This document shows positions 9,356-21,319 of a stretch of DNA of 64,000 bases, in pieces (position 1 is the first letter of the stretch; each line of letters starts with the position of its first letter). The translations under genes and the position numbers were made by a program. Source of the DNA: Pochonia chlamydosporia 170 (Eukaryota > Ascomycota > Sordariomycetes > Hypocreales > Clavicipitaceae); contig NC_035794.1 of NCBI RefSeq assembly GCF_001653235.2, positions 3,348,001 to 3,412,000 of the forward strand, in the 5' to 3' direction. The notes under the pieces were generated by a model. It had not been told where the DNA came from. It worked only from the letters and a program-made list of their open reading frames with translations, and did no database searches.

Positions 9356-12300
9356 ATGGCTGGGCTCGGCGGCGGTAGCTTCACGTTCGGCCTGACCCTC
9401 TCTAGAGACCTAGTCAAAAACCGTTCTACAGAGCTCTCGTCTTTACAAAGAAAGAACGAATGCCGTCTGAATTTGGTCAACACGTTTGACGACATTATGA
9501 CCCGTATGCAAAGAGCTGGTGTGCAGCAGGATGCAGCAGTGCCAGATTGCCTCTCTGCTGTCAAGACAGACCTCGCAGCTCTGATAAAGCTGGTAGACAG
9601 TCTGACAGGAAACAACGGATTGCAATCCCGGTTGAAATCGAAGATGAAAGAGACAGCTAAGACCCTAACACACCCATTCGATCGCCAGAAACTTAGAGAG
9701 CTGGATGACCGTCTAGATCAAGGCATTTCGACGTTGATGCTCGCGTTGCAGAATGTCATTATGTTCGTTCTCCATACCAAGTCTTTTTGAGTTTCATGTA
9801 CTGACTAGGCCACAGGCGTGCTTTAGTGGTGGCCAATGACAAGGTGGAAGAACTTGATACGAAGGCAAATGCCTCGGCGTCAAACACGGGGGCCATTGCA
9901 TCGGGTATCGCGACACTTGGGCACTCTATCGCAGAAATTCGTAACAAACTGCCGGATATTGAGAGGTCTCTCCATATTCTCGAAGCCCTCGGACAGTCTC
10001 TATCCCACGATACTCGAGTTCTATCAACACAAGGTAGTGAAAGTAATGTGCTGCACGGAAAGAATTCGAACGAAATACAGGAAGTAGGCGAGACGACGAG
10101 GCGGGTCGAACTCAGTCTACAATCCTTTCAAAAGCAACAGCTCCAAATCGAAGCGCAGCAGAAATCTCTTGCTGAAATCGAAAATCAGCTCAAAGAGTGT
10201 TGCATCGATCAGGCTCACCGGTTCAGCCGGCGAAGAACTAAGGTAAGTTTGCCGCCAACCTTCACTTGCGGTCTAAATACCAACAACAGCTCCAGGAGAA
10301 ACAGGTATCGGCAGCATCGACAGAGCTGTTGGTTCGCCGTCTGGCCGCAAAGCCAGGTAACTTGAAGGCTCTGTGCGACAACGCGGCCTTGGATCATGCA
10401 AGTCAACCTGACAATGGCACTCCGGAACCACCAACTGCCTGTAGCGAAATCCAAATGAGTAGTGCTGTCTCGCTGCTATCATCAAAGTTAACCTGTATCT
10501 GCCCACAGTATGGCGGGTTGAGGACTCGAGTCGAGCAGCAATCTATCCGGTGGATGGGATTCCCACTTCTACATACTACCAGCAAACAGGAACACCTACC
10601 TGGATGTCCACAGGCCGATATGCACGAAAGCAAGCCCGTCCAAACCACTAGCTTTCGACTCCATGGCTTGACTCGCGTCCTAGGTACGGCTGTTGAACTG
10701 ACACTCAGCGTGACGTCTGGGGCCGGAGGTTGGAGTATTAGTCCAGTCATGAGTTATCGTCCAGCCATACATGGTGGCAGCTCTCCAGCATACAGAATAT
10801 ACTGGACGCTGCTGAGATTCTGTCGAAATTACAGCCGTTTCCACAATCGAAAAACCACAGACCCCTACGTTCCACTAGATAAGCCAACGTATGAACGGTT
10901 TGCGGCCACAGCGTTGGGGAGACTCGCCAAGGTGTATAGCGGCAAGACACCCAGAGCTTCTCCCAGGGATATCGACAGAAACAGCCGGTCTTTATTGTGG
11001 TATTTCATTTTCAATGTAAGTGGAAGGTTTCAACTTATTATATGCCTGTCAAGTTTTGCTTTGACGAAACTGACATATAACATAGATGGATGATATGCAT
11101 ATACTGTCACATTCTACAATTCGTCACTGGTTCCTAACGCTGATGAACTGGGGTGTTCCAGCGGGTTTCGACAAGCCTGATGACAGGTAGGTTTTAGAGC
11201 GTTAAACGACTTTTGGTGTAGTTGTAGCCTAATGTCTTTCTCAGAAGCTTTATGCAAAGAACGTTCTACTACACAGATATTCCTGCAAAAGTGGAAATGC
11301 TCGACATGATGCTGAGCTCACCCGGCGATCATACGATGCACCAACAGTGGGAGGTGGACCATGAGGAGGACCCGGCACCATTAGCAATTTTCGTCCGCAA
11401 GGGGCCGGTTCGAAACTCAGTACAATGTGCCGAAGGTTAGTAATAAAGCTAAAACCATGTTATGTTTCTGCCCTTTATGAGGCTCACACGTTGACTAACA
11501 TGGTCTCTAGCATGGGGTTATGGGCCTCTAAGCCTGGCGGTCCTAGCAGAGGACCACAAACAGGTTGAGACGCTCCTGAAGAAATATCCCTCCATGATAA
11601 AGGAAGTCAATTGCATGGGCCAGACCCCGCTGCACATTGCTGCAGATAAACCGGCATGCCTGAGAGTTCTTATAAAGTATGCGGACGGCAGCCTAATGAA
11701 CCAGAAGGACAACTATGGAGACACGGCACTGGTTTACGCCATGCTGTTAAGTCGTCACCGTTGTCGAGCACCAAGGCCATCAGTATCGAAGTGTTCCCGG
11801 TGTAGCTGTGCGGATTGTGTTGTCATTCTTCTCCAAGCTGACTGCGCCCTCTTTATTGACAAGAGCTTTGGGCATGCTTCCTATCTCTATTATTCCACGA
11901 AACGATGCTGGTCTCGCTATTTGCGTCACCTGAAGGATCGTCTTGATCGGCTTAAGAATCTGGCTTTAGAAAACTTGCCGTTCGTCGAATCATCTCGCCT
12001 AGGGCTGCATAAGCCTTCCATACTTTATACAGAGGTCCGGGACGTGTTGGATCTGCTATACAAAAAGCTTGGTGGTCTTCCTCAGCCTCTCAGGGTCAAC
12101 TATTCCTCAACATCGCTATATTGTGACATCTATGTAACCGTGGAGATTGCTGAACGGTTCTACAACATGGGTTTTCACGAACTCGGGCTGTGGGTAGGTA
12201 GAAAGGGGCGCGCAGTGATGAATTTCCACTACACTAGCACATATAATATGGCCAGGATGTACGACTGGTTGTTCAAACGTGGTGCAGATTTCTCCCAACG

Positions 12301-13120
12301 CGTGACAATGGCAGCTTCACCGCCCAAACCTCAAATGGTTGATGCCGTCACCGTTGGGCATCTTGCGCTCGCACGACTGGGAGAGTCGCTAGTCCGCGGA
12401 GCCTTGGAATCCGGCACCACGGATGAGGAGAAGTCTCGGCCTCATGACCACTTCCTAGAGCCCATCAAGGCCCTCTGGAGTTTTATCCCACTTTTGGGGG
12501 TCGCTGACAACTGTCCGTGTATATGCTCTCCCGGCGGCTGCACCGCTCTAACCTATTTCCTAAAGGGGTTCAAGATGTATCCCAGGATCTTCCTCTTTCG
12601 TATGTACCCATATGAGTTCTTCCAAATTTTCAGGATCGCCACGATAACGGGTTGGAGAATGGAAGAACACCTTGCCGCCATGCGAATAATGACATTCGAA
12701 GCGTTGGAAATGGTGCATACGTGTTGCCAACTAGTCAGACCCTGGGAACCGAGTCGTCCCACAGACGAGGAAATCGAGGCAACGCAATACGACGAGCCTA
12801 TGCTGGAGCTGTTTGAGTCACTAGTCGCCGAGTTCGAGGAAGGCTTGCGCTCACGAGTCAAGGACTACTCGGGTCAACCCGCTGGATATACCGACTTCTG
12901 GGAAAAGTTCTGGTGGCCCCGGATGGATGTCGAAACGAAGCTTTTGGAAGAGGCTAATATCTCGAAGAGCCAGAAACAGGGGGCTGAAGCTCTGGGTGTC
13001 ATCTTCGAAGATCCGACCAAGGATAAGGATGAGTCGAAACCTGCACCGAGTCAGAACCAGTACAAGAAGCACCAGGTAGAGTACTGGTACAAAGAATTGG
13101 ACTTGATAGCGCCTGAATAA
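9356..13120 (+). CDS. HeLo/SesA-like N-terminal domain and ankyrin-repeat protein, tandem paralogue B
   Basis: Model: exons 9356-9762, 9816-10242, 10290-11015, 11086-11186, 11245-11435 and 11511-13120, 1153 aa. The order of elements is the same as in paralogue A: MAGLGGGSFTFGLT N-terminal helical domain, coiled-coil-like stretch (NEIQEVGETTRRVELSLQSF), LTCICPQYGGLR ... EHLPGC, GAGGWSISPV, ankyrin repeats (YGPLSLAVL, QTPLHIAADKPACLRVLI, GDTAL), CSRCSCADC, NCPCICSPGGCTAL and the tail HQVEYWYKELDLIAPE. All five introns sit at the same places as in A, and exon 4 is exactly 101 bp in both copies. The branch/acceptor signals are good (ACTGACTAGGCCACAG for intron 1). The frame is intact. Function is unknown; it is likely cytosolic because no signal peptide or clear membrane helix is seen. 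Confidence 0.78.
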
Positions 13121-13940
13121 TACACAGATGCGTCATGGTCATGCGGACTTTTGAGCCCAGGCTCCGAAGCATTGCCACGGTATGGGGAGTCTCGTTGGAG
13201 TATCTCGGAAGAAGCGGGTTAATTGAACTTGGCAGTATAGGTTGAAAGGTTGGAAGCAACGTGGTGTGGACAAGTCTCATATGCAGGATGCTGGTTATGT
13301 TAGCATGTTTGACAAGTACCTAGATTGAATGAAGTCGTCATTTCCTATTACCAGATGTAAACTTGTTTCTCGTCCCAGAACGTGCAGATAACTATGGCTA
13401 TATGACAACATGGAAGTTACACAAGCTGTCTTATGTACGCCCAAGCAACGCATCTTAGCTTAACCAATTCCAATTAAGTGTTTTGCCTTCCAAACCTCTC
13501 GTATCAATCGAGAAAGTCAAACTCGCAACCTGAGCACTTGCAAGACCGTCGCCTATCACAGTGACAGTTCCAGCCATTTCTTCCAGCAGACTCGTCAGTA
13601 TCGCTTCAACCATCCAGTCATTTCGACACTCTTCCCATGAATGTATCCCACGCTCAAAAACAAAACGTGGTGGCCATGCCGAAGGCCTCGCAAGACAGCA
13701 CCCCATTAATACACCAGAAATGAGCGATCCCAAGAAGTTCAAGAACACAAGATTCAAGACGGAAGGTAGGACTTTTTGCCATAAGCGTGAACTATACTAT
13801 ACTGGGAGTATTCGAGAAACGAGATGTTTTCCCCCGTATCTTGCATGGTCACTTCCATCGAAACACTTATCCACGACGCAGCACATCAACATCAACGAAA
13901 AATCCCAAAGAGTATCACCTCGATTCCCAACACGAATCAA
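13121..13940. other. Intergenic stretch between convergent gene ends
   Basis: About 820 bases between the stop of paralogue B and the stop of the minus-strand secreted-protein gene. A long plus-strand frame here (13561-14142) runs antisense into that gene and is not considered coding. Confidence 0.55.
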
Positions 13941-14582
13941 CTATGGCCGAATAGGCAACACACAAACCCCGTCCCTAACATCCGTACAACAAACCACCGC
14001 CGACCCATCCCCCCTCCTCTTCCCCCTCGCTCTCTTCGCAAACAAGACCACATCGGCACACATATACGGCAAAGGCTCTTCACCCTCCCTATACAATAAC
14101 TGCGCTACCGCCTGTGACCTTATCCTCCTCGGACATACGTAGAACGTGGCATTATTCCGATACACCAGCTGTGGTCCGTCGTCCACAGAGGCCACGCCCA
14201 CCTCCGAAGTCCCCTTGCTGCAATCCATACTCAGCGCTCGTTCGCCATGGCCCCCTCTTGGAATCGATAGACTCTTCATGTCTTGTCCGTCACCGTAGGC
14301 TACGCCCGTTGTTTCGGGGTTGAACCAAAATGTTGTGCCTGCGTCGGTGCCATTGTCCGCTGGTTTCCTCAAGATGAGAGGCTCATGACATCCTGATCCT
14401 GGTAGAGATATGACCTGCCAGTTTTCAATGCCGGCGGTGAATTGAGTCACGTTGGGAGATTTGACGTGCGCTATGAGGTGGAAGTTGTGGGAGATGGCAG
14501 GGAGATCAGTGGGTGTTATCAGTTGGGCGTTCGTTGTGGTGATGGCCGCATACGCCGCGAAAATGCTGTTGAAGTTGGTCAT
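13941..14582 (-). CDS. Small secreted protein, probably DUF7907-like
   Basis: Single exon, 213 aa from the ATG at 14580-14582. An in-frame ATG nine codons upstream (14609) would add a charged leader before the hydrophobic stretch, so the second start is preferred. The N-terminus MTNFNSIFAAYAAITTTNA looks like a cleavable signal peptide. The body has the pattern FHLIAHVKSPN ... GIENWQVISLP, which resembles the fungal secreted DUF7907 family (recognised by pattern only), three possible N-glycosylation sites (NVT, NGT, NAT) and seven cysteines, including a CC pair near the C-terminus. A basic KRARGKRRGD stretch lies near residue 190. Function is unknown. The 3' end faces the ankyrin paralogue. 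Confidence 0.6.
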   Translation of the reverse strand: MTNFNSIFAAYAAITTTNAQLITPTDLPAISHNFHLIAHVKSPNVTQFTAGIENWQVISLPGSGCHEPLILRKPADNGTDAGTTFWFNPETTGVAYGDGQDMKSLSIPRGGHGERALSMDCSKGTSEVGVASVDDGPQLVYRNNATFYVCPRRIRSQAVAQLLYREGEEPLPYMCADVVLFAKRARGKRRGDGSAVVCCTDVRDGVCVLPIRP

Positions 14583-17500
14583 TTTCTTCAACCTCGTATT
14601 GGGAAGCAATTTTCTCCGTGGATGGTTTCTTGAAGTTCAATCCACGTTGGGAGACGGCCTATGGGTTGCCTCGCCATGGCGTCAGATCAGTTTAATTACG
14701 ATTTAATTAAACGCGGGGTGCGCTTCGCTGGAATGAACCACGTCGCGCATTCACATCCCTTCAAGTCTGCCGATCGGTCGCGAGTCTGCCTATACTTAGA
14801 AATAATTCGAATCCTTTTAGTAGACGTGTTGGCGCAGCTGATGTCAATTTGAAATTCCTGCTCTTTATCCATCCCCGTATCTTATCATCGGCGGTCGCGT
14901 GTCAGCTGGAAGTCGTGGCATCTCAGCCCATCCAGCCCTCTCACATTTGCCATAAATGTGTGGCTCAGCTGAGGTCGACATGTCACTTCCGTACAAATGC
15001 CTATCTGTTTTGCGGTGAATATACTCATGGCGGTTGAGTCTAATGCATACCGCAGTTGACTGGCTGGCTGTTGATGCAAGGGCAGGAAGCGAATGTTGGT
15101 GTAGTGCTTAACCTTGACACCAACTTGTAACGACTTCGCCAGGTGGTGGGTGGTCTTGGTCGACACTGATAAGCCATAAGTGAAGCCATGAAATAACAAA
15201 TCATTTGTAGAAAGGGGCTGGCTGATGGCAAAAGAAAGACAATAAGACCGAGACTTGAAAGCGGGTAACTCTAGGCTGGCGGCCCGTCTCACACGCTTTA
15301 TTAGAATTGCAAATATCGGCACAATGTCACCACAATTGCTCTCCTTTGGTCGATAGAAGACCGTCGCGCCATCCAAACAAGTGCGTGACACCACCGTAAT
15401 CTGTAGGAGACCCACAACAGATTATTGAAATCATCAATTGGCAACGCGAGTCTTGGAACAAGTATCCTGATAGTTGCCGACTCCTAGTACAGGGTACGAA
15501 ACCTGGAGCCGCCGAGCTTGTAACGTCACCGTCACGGTGTGATCAACTTTGCCTTGATGTTTTCTCGCCAACACATGGCCAGGGACAAGCTCTCTTGGAC
15601 GGAACAATACGGGCCTGTTACGGAGCACGGAAACCAACAATTGCGACGGTGAGGCGGTAATCTTGGCTTGCAGCCCTCATCCTGCCTTTGGATCGGTGTG
15701 AAATACAGCAAAACAACCTTGACAGGACTGGAAGCCAGCCTGCCTGCTACACCTGCCAGTCATTGGAGCCACTTCCGACCAGCTTTCTGCTCCCGATAGC
15801 CCTCAATATCAGGTTTGCCTGCCCTGGTAGAGACCCCATCGACCGAGTCAATCGGTGTGGTGGGTGGCTTGAATCGAAAGCAAGGGTATATTGCAAATGT
15901 ATCTTGACTGGGGTGGTTTTTGGGTGGTTGACTGGAAGTTTGGATTTCCCCAGTTTCTTCTAAATTGGTTGGACAGGACCATTGCAACCCCTGACAGGCA
16001 TGGCTTGAATGATCCCAGTGACAGAATTCTCATAGAACCATGTGGCGTTTGGTGCCTTGCATAAAGTTCACATTCCAAGCGGCTGCTAGCTTGATCCCAA
16101 CTGTGTGGGCTCAACTCTCACAAGTTCTGTGCCTCGCCAATCCAGGAAGACCTGCATGGCTTGGGCTTGCGTAGGGGTGATGTGATGGTGTTGAGTGCTC
16201 CTCGATTTCCATTTTGATGTTGTGGTCAAGAGACACCACAGGCCTGGCATGCCCAATCCAATGCTGGTGGTTCCCGCTGCATCCAAGGAACCATATCGCT
16301 GGTGTATTTGTTGACTAGCTTTGAGGCCGTGGAGCAATTCCTATGCTTGGACGAGCACGCAGGGTCCATGTGTTCGCCGCGGTGAGAGATAATGTCGATT
16401 GCTCGGAGTGAACGACTTGTCTGGGAGTGGATGCCGAGAACCACGGACCATTCTCTTCAACAAGACATTGAAAGGAAGCGTTGTCGGTGGCCCCTGTCCA
16501 GTCAGTGATCCATGGCCATACCAAACCAGACTGCAACAAAAACAGTCGATCCCAGTCAATGACAAACCTTGTTTACGGCGAATCTTTGCAAATTGCAAAT
16601 TTGGACATGAGGGCTTTTTTGTTGTTGTTGCGTTGGCATTTGCAGTGCTGGGATGTTGAAGATGCAGTCAAAACGAAACATGCGAAGGAGAGGATTGCCA
16701 AGACTACGTTTGTGTCCCCAGGAAGGGAAGGAGCTCTCGTCTAGTCCTTTCATTGCGGAAGTAGCCGCCAACACCATCCCCGTCCATGTAAAGTCGCTAG
16801 GTATCAACTTGGAAGTCAGGCCATGGTATCGAGATAGATTGCTCCCGCTCTCCGCACAAAACATTTCAAGGCAGCGGATTGGATTCTGCCAGGCCGTTTG
16901 CTTTGAAAGCTGTTGGGCTGTATTGCATGCAGTCGCCTGCATCTACGGATGGACCACCCTGCGAGCAGTTGAGCATCACATCACATCGCATCCATGCACC
17001 AATTCGTGCAGCTCGTCAGGCAACCCGGAAGAAGGAACCGTCTTTTGGCTTGCAGCATGTTTCATGCACAACACATGGACAATTGGCAAAAGCTTGATCC
17101 TGTCAGGTAACACATCAGAAACGACCTGTGACCAATGTCACCTTCAGCCCACCCGGACTAGCAGGTAAGTGGTGACAATGGACATACGGCTACTTGTTGA
17201 ATGCTCTCCGGGCTTGTTCAACGTCATTCTGTCATTTCGGAGAGTCTCAGGTCACAGCGAATTGCATGGATTTGCAAGATATCATTCGGGCACCATCTCA
17301 ATGGACTCCGTACGTCTTGTCGCACAAAACCACTTCGAATGCCGACGCCGTCAACCCACAAAAGGGGCCACTCTGAGCCTGTCTTGTGCTTTCGGAACAA
17401 CCAGATGTTGTTAGACGCCAACAGAGCGCGGCTACAAGCTACAACGTGTGTGCTGCATGGCGTATTTTAGGCGTTCCATTCCCTTGCTCGGGCTCGAAAG

Positions 17501-18970
17501 GCGCGAAGAAGCAATATCCTGACGGACCCTTGTTTCGAGCAGTTGGCCCGCGGACATGGAAGACAAAAAGTTGGCCACTTGGCCGATAATTACCTGTGAT
17601 GTCAAGGTTGCAGGTGTTTGGCAACCTTGACGCTTGGCTGGCACATGTTTCCGGTTCCGCTACCCCATGCCTGTTGGGAGGCTGCAATCTGGGCATTCGA
17701 TTGTTGTTTCCACACATCAGAATGCCCACAAGGCAAAGACATCACCGGGCGTGTCTTTGGACGAGAGCCACGGATCAAAGACCTCGCAGGGCTCACGAAG
17801 CATTTGATCCTTCCAAAGACGCCATGGAGCTAATCCGCAACCCGCTCTACTCTGTCACCAAAAGCCCTCAACCGCACTGACGGCACTGACAGAACCGACT
17901 GACTCAGGGAAGACGTGGTAGGGCATTTGCAATTGCCCAAAACCGTTGATCGACGGAGGCTAACCAGGGACACGGAAATCTAGGGCAGCCACTTGCCAGC
18001 ATTCACTACTGTTGCAACTGCCATTGTTGACCAAGGCTCGGCCGCGGCGAAATATACTCCATCGGTCCTGACCATTTTGCATTTTCTGGCTTCTGCCAAG
18101 TGGCACAACCCCCAGGCAAGCCAGCTCGAGAACAAATCAAGCTGAATAAGCAAAGGGTACGAAGTACGAGGCGAGAGGTTTCCAAAAAAAAAAAAAAACG
18201 GATCAGTCGTCGACATAAACAGCCGGCCTGAGACAGGCTGTGGACTCATGGGCCATGATCCCAATGATGCATGTTGGAGATTTATACAAAATTCCAAGTG
18301 AGATAGGCGCGTCCTTGATGACCTGCTGCCCCCTAACTGCTCCACGCGCGTTTGTTCAACACCAATCGGCGTCCCATCCGCCCTACACCAAGTCTCAACG
18401 TGCTCTCCATTGACTTTGGCCTGGCGCCTGGATCCCCGAGCAATCATTTGACGCTCAAATAAAGGACGGAGCACACAGGAGTGAGTGGACCACCAGTCCC
18501 AGCTTGGACAGACCAGACCTTGGGACACGGCCACCGAGGCGGCCTAGTTTGCCTTCCAGTCCCCGCCGAGACCCCTGCTCCTTCGTCTCTTGAGTCGGGT
18601 CGCCTGTCTTGTCCCTGGGAAACTGGGAACCTGGGCCGCCACTTCAAAAGCATCCGTCTTGCTCTTTCATTTTAGGGCCGGATCATTACGGTTCTCAAAT
18701 TCTCTTCATTTGCCTGGCTAACGACCACTATTGTTCTCCAACTTGATATAATCGACCAGCGTGCCAGTCGACAAATCCCACCGCAACAGCAATCTTGAAC
18801 ATACATGCACCGTCGACAGGTCAGCATATCTACCATCCCACCGAACGATCTGTCACTTGTCACCTGCGGCTCTCAAGCCGAGAGAGAGCTCTCCCCGCAC
18901 CCTGCCCCTCTCGGCCACCTGCGAGTGTGCCTGATTAAGTTTCGGACTTCGTATCAGAGAGCCAACCAAA
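14583..18970. other. Long (4.4 kb) region without recognisable genes
   Basis: Both strands hold only short, overlapping frames with no domain, no consistent splicing and no homology to each other. The longest (14885-15415 minus, 176 codons) is low-complexity in character and lacks support. A run of 15 A lies near 18183. The segment just before 18971 (several CT-rich tracts after about 18700) is presumably the URC4 promoter and 5' UTR. The base composition is not AT-rich, so a RIP-degraded transposon is unlikely. Confidence 0.5.
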
Positions 18971-20866
18971 ATGGGCATCTTTTCTCGAAAGGACAAGGTT
19001 CCCAAGGGTAACTCGTCCATCGCAGCTTCACAATCAACGGCCAGTTTTGCCTCTGCAAATTCACGGGGTATCGGAAATCGCATCTCAGCTGGAAGCTTCA
19101 CATCAGGAGGCACACCACTATCACCAATGTCACCAGTCAAGCTGCCCAAGGTCGATCTTCCACGACCTCCCGACCCTCAGTTGGACCCTGTCGGATACCT
19201 CCGAAGCTTGGGCGCCGTGAGGGACAGGAGCCAGATTATTATGGACAAGGCGAAGCGTAACGAGCTAAATCACTTTGATGTCGACCTCACCAAGTTAACA
19301 GACGTGGTTACTTTTGTTTCCGGCCTCATTAAGGTAGGCTTCACCACTACCAAACATGTCGAGCGCTGTGTCATTACTCGCCTATGATCCCGATTGCCTT
19401 CCGGAGAGGGCCGATACGATGACGTTTCATCACCGCTGTCTCTAAGAAGCAATTTCACAGATTTATTTTTTGCAACGCACAAGCTAGTCTTGCTGACCTG
19501 GATGATAGCGAGATTACGATGCCCCATTTACTAGCATACCTGGCCATGGACGATACCAGCATTTTTGTGTTGGCGGCCGCGACCGAGTCAAAGAGCTGAC
19601 CGATTCTTGGCCAGATTCCGTGGATAGCACCGAACGTTGTCGTCGACTCATCGACCTTTTTCTAGTGAGCGTCTTGCTTGATGCTGGCGCGGGTACTCAG
19701 TGGAGTTATAAAAGCAAGGAGAATGGCAAGATTTATCGACGTTCGGAGGGCCTCGCCGTTGCCAGCTTGGAAATGTTCAAAGAGGTAAGAGTGTAGCTAC
19801 TACCCAAATCTCTGATGTTTGGGCGAGCAAAACTGATGATTTGCCAAAGGGTCTCTTCTCCGGTGACGCAGGGAACAAATTTCAGGTGGACAAGGACGGA
19901 CTTAGGGCTTTGACTGTGGCAAAGCTTGAAATTGGGCTTCAGTCTCGCACTGGGAATGAATTAGCCGGCTTAGAAGGTCGTACCGACCTGCTCATTCGGC
20001 TTGCTGGCGCGCTTGGCGATAAAACGGATTACTTCGGAGCAGATGGCAGACCTGGAAACATGATTGGTAAGAATCATTCGATGTACATGTTTCTCGGAGC
20101 TCCCTCCTCGGGCTAACTTTGTTGTGACAGATCACTTGCTTTCTCACCCGTCCACTCAAGCGTCTTCGATGCTAATCGTACCATTGCCAGTCCTTTGGAA
20201 CGTCCTGATGAATGGTCTGGCGCCCATTTGGCCTCCATCTCGGACGGCCTTGAATGGTGTGTCTCTTGGAGATGCATGGCCGTGCCAGGCCATGCCCAAC
20301 CCAGGTGCCGCATCATGGGAATCCATACTGCCGTTCCACAAACTCACGCAATGGCTCACATACTCTCTCATGCAACCAATGCAGTCGCTGCTCAATATGC
20401 ACTTTGCCGGAACTGAATTGCTTACGGGTTTACCAGAGTACCGTAATGGCGGTTTGTTTGTGGATCTTGGCGTGCTGAATTTGAAGAAGGACGATATGGA
20501 TCGCGGTCTCCAAAACTACACCAACTACTGTCGCCGGACTGGCCATAAGGGAGTGGAGGTAGCTCCCATGTTCGAGCCTAGCGATGACGTGGTGGTTGAA
20601 TGGCGTGGTGCAACAGTCGGCTTACTTGATGTCCTTTGTGCGGAAGTCAACAAGTATCTGCAAAAAGAACTTGCCGGCAACGAGATGACACTGCCTCAGC
20701 TCTTGGAGGCAGGAAGTTGGAAGGTTGGTTTACAAACCGTCTTCATGCTCTCAGCGACCATTGAATGCTAACTGTCGTATAGGGGGGCCGCGAAATCGCC
20801 GAAATTAACCGGCCGAATACCAAGGAGCCACCTATTCTTATTGATAGCGACGGAACCGTGTTCTAG
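18971..20866 (+). CDS. URC4: Uracil catabolism protein 4 (DUF1688 family)
   Basis: Model: exons 18971-19333, 19509-19784, 19850-20066, 20131-20723 and 20783-20866, 510 aa. The protein matches the DUF1688/Urc4 family, with DPVGYLRSLGAVRDRSQ near residue 75, FTSIPGHGRYQHFCVGGRDR, RCRRLIDLFLVSVLLDAGAG, YRRSEGLAVASLEMFKEGLFSGD and the C-terminal NRPNTKEPPILIDSDGTVF. In Lachancea kluyveri URC4 is needed for the pyrimidine catabolic (URC) pathway, which lets cells use uracil as nitrogen source; the enzymatic reaction is not firmly known. The first intron is 175 bp, clearly longer than others in the window, but the junction LIK-RDYDAPFTSIP fits the family without a gap. No other URC gene is seen beside it. 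It ends convergently with OXA1. Confidence 0.9.
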
Positions 20867-21319
20867 TTCAAGGACATGATCGAATTGAGCTTTTACTGGA
20901 GACAATAGTTTGCTCTTGAACCGTCACTTATTACGAAGCACATGACGTAGGGCAGATGGATGGGAGAGGCCTCATCGCATGACGATATCCCTACATTATA
21001 ATTGCTGAATGGTTTTTCCCTCAATATTAATTACATGAATAGATGCTCCACAAAGGGCAAGCTGATCATACTCATAATGTTTGATGAAAGGTGCATTTTG
21101 ACATTCGTCCCTCCCCGTAGTCCCACAGCCCCCTCTAATTATCAGGAGTTGTTGTAGTCTTGAAATTCTATTGTACAATCACATTGTCTAGGGAGATATA
21201 CCTGGTTCTACCGGAACCATATTCTGTCCCAAGAAGCCTCTAAAACACCCTTTTGTACACAAGATACATAAAAGTTACATTTTATCCACTCTCTCATGTC
21301 CGACACAAGATCCGCCTCT
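20867..21319. other. Shared 3' region of URC4 and OXA1
   Basis: About 450 bases between convergent stops. AT-rich and without a supported gene; presumably the two 3' UTRs and terminators. Confidence 0.6.

Noticed and set aside
13561..14142. 193-codon plus frame
   Set aside because: It overlaps the secreted-protein gene antisense; composition is low-complexity (Pro/Thr/Ser) and it lacks domain or intron support.
14885..15415. 176-codon minus frame
   Set aside because: Odd composition, no domain, no homologous pattern. It could be a lineage-specific gene but is not supportable from sequence alone.
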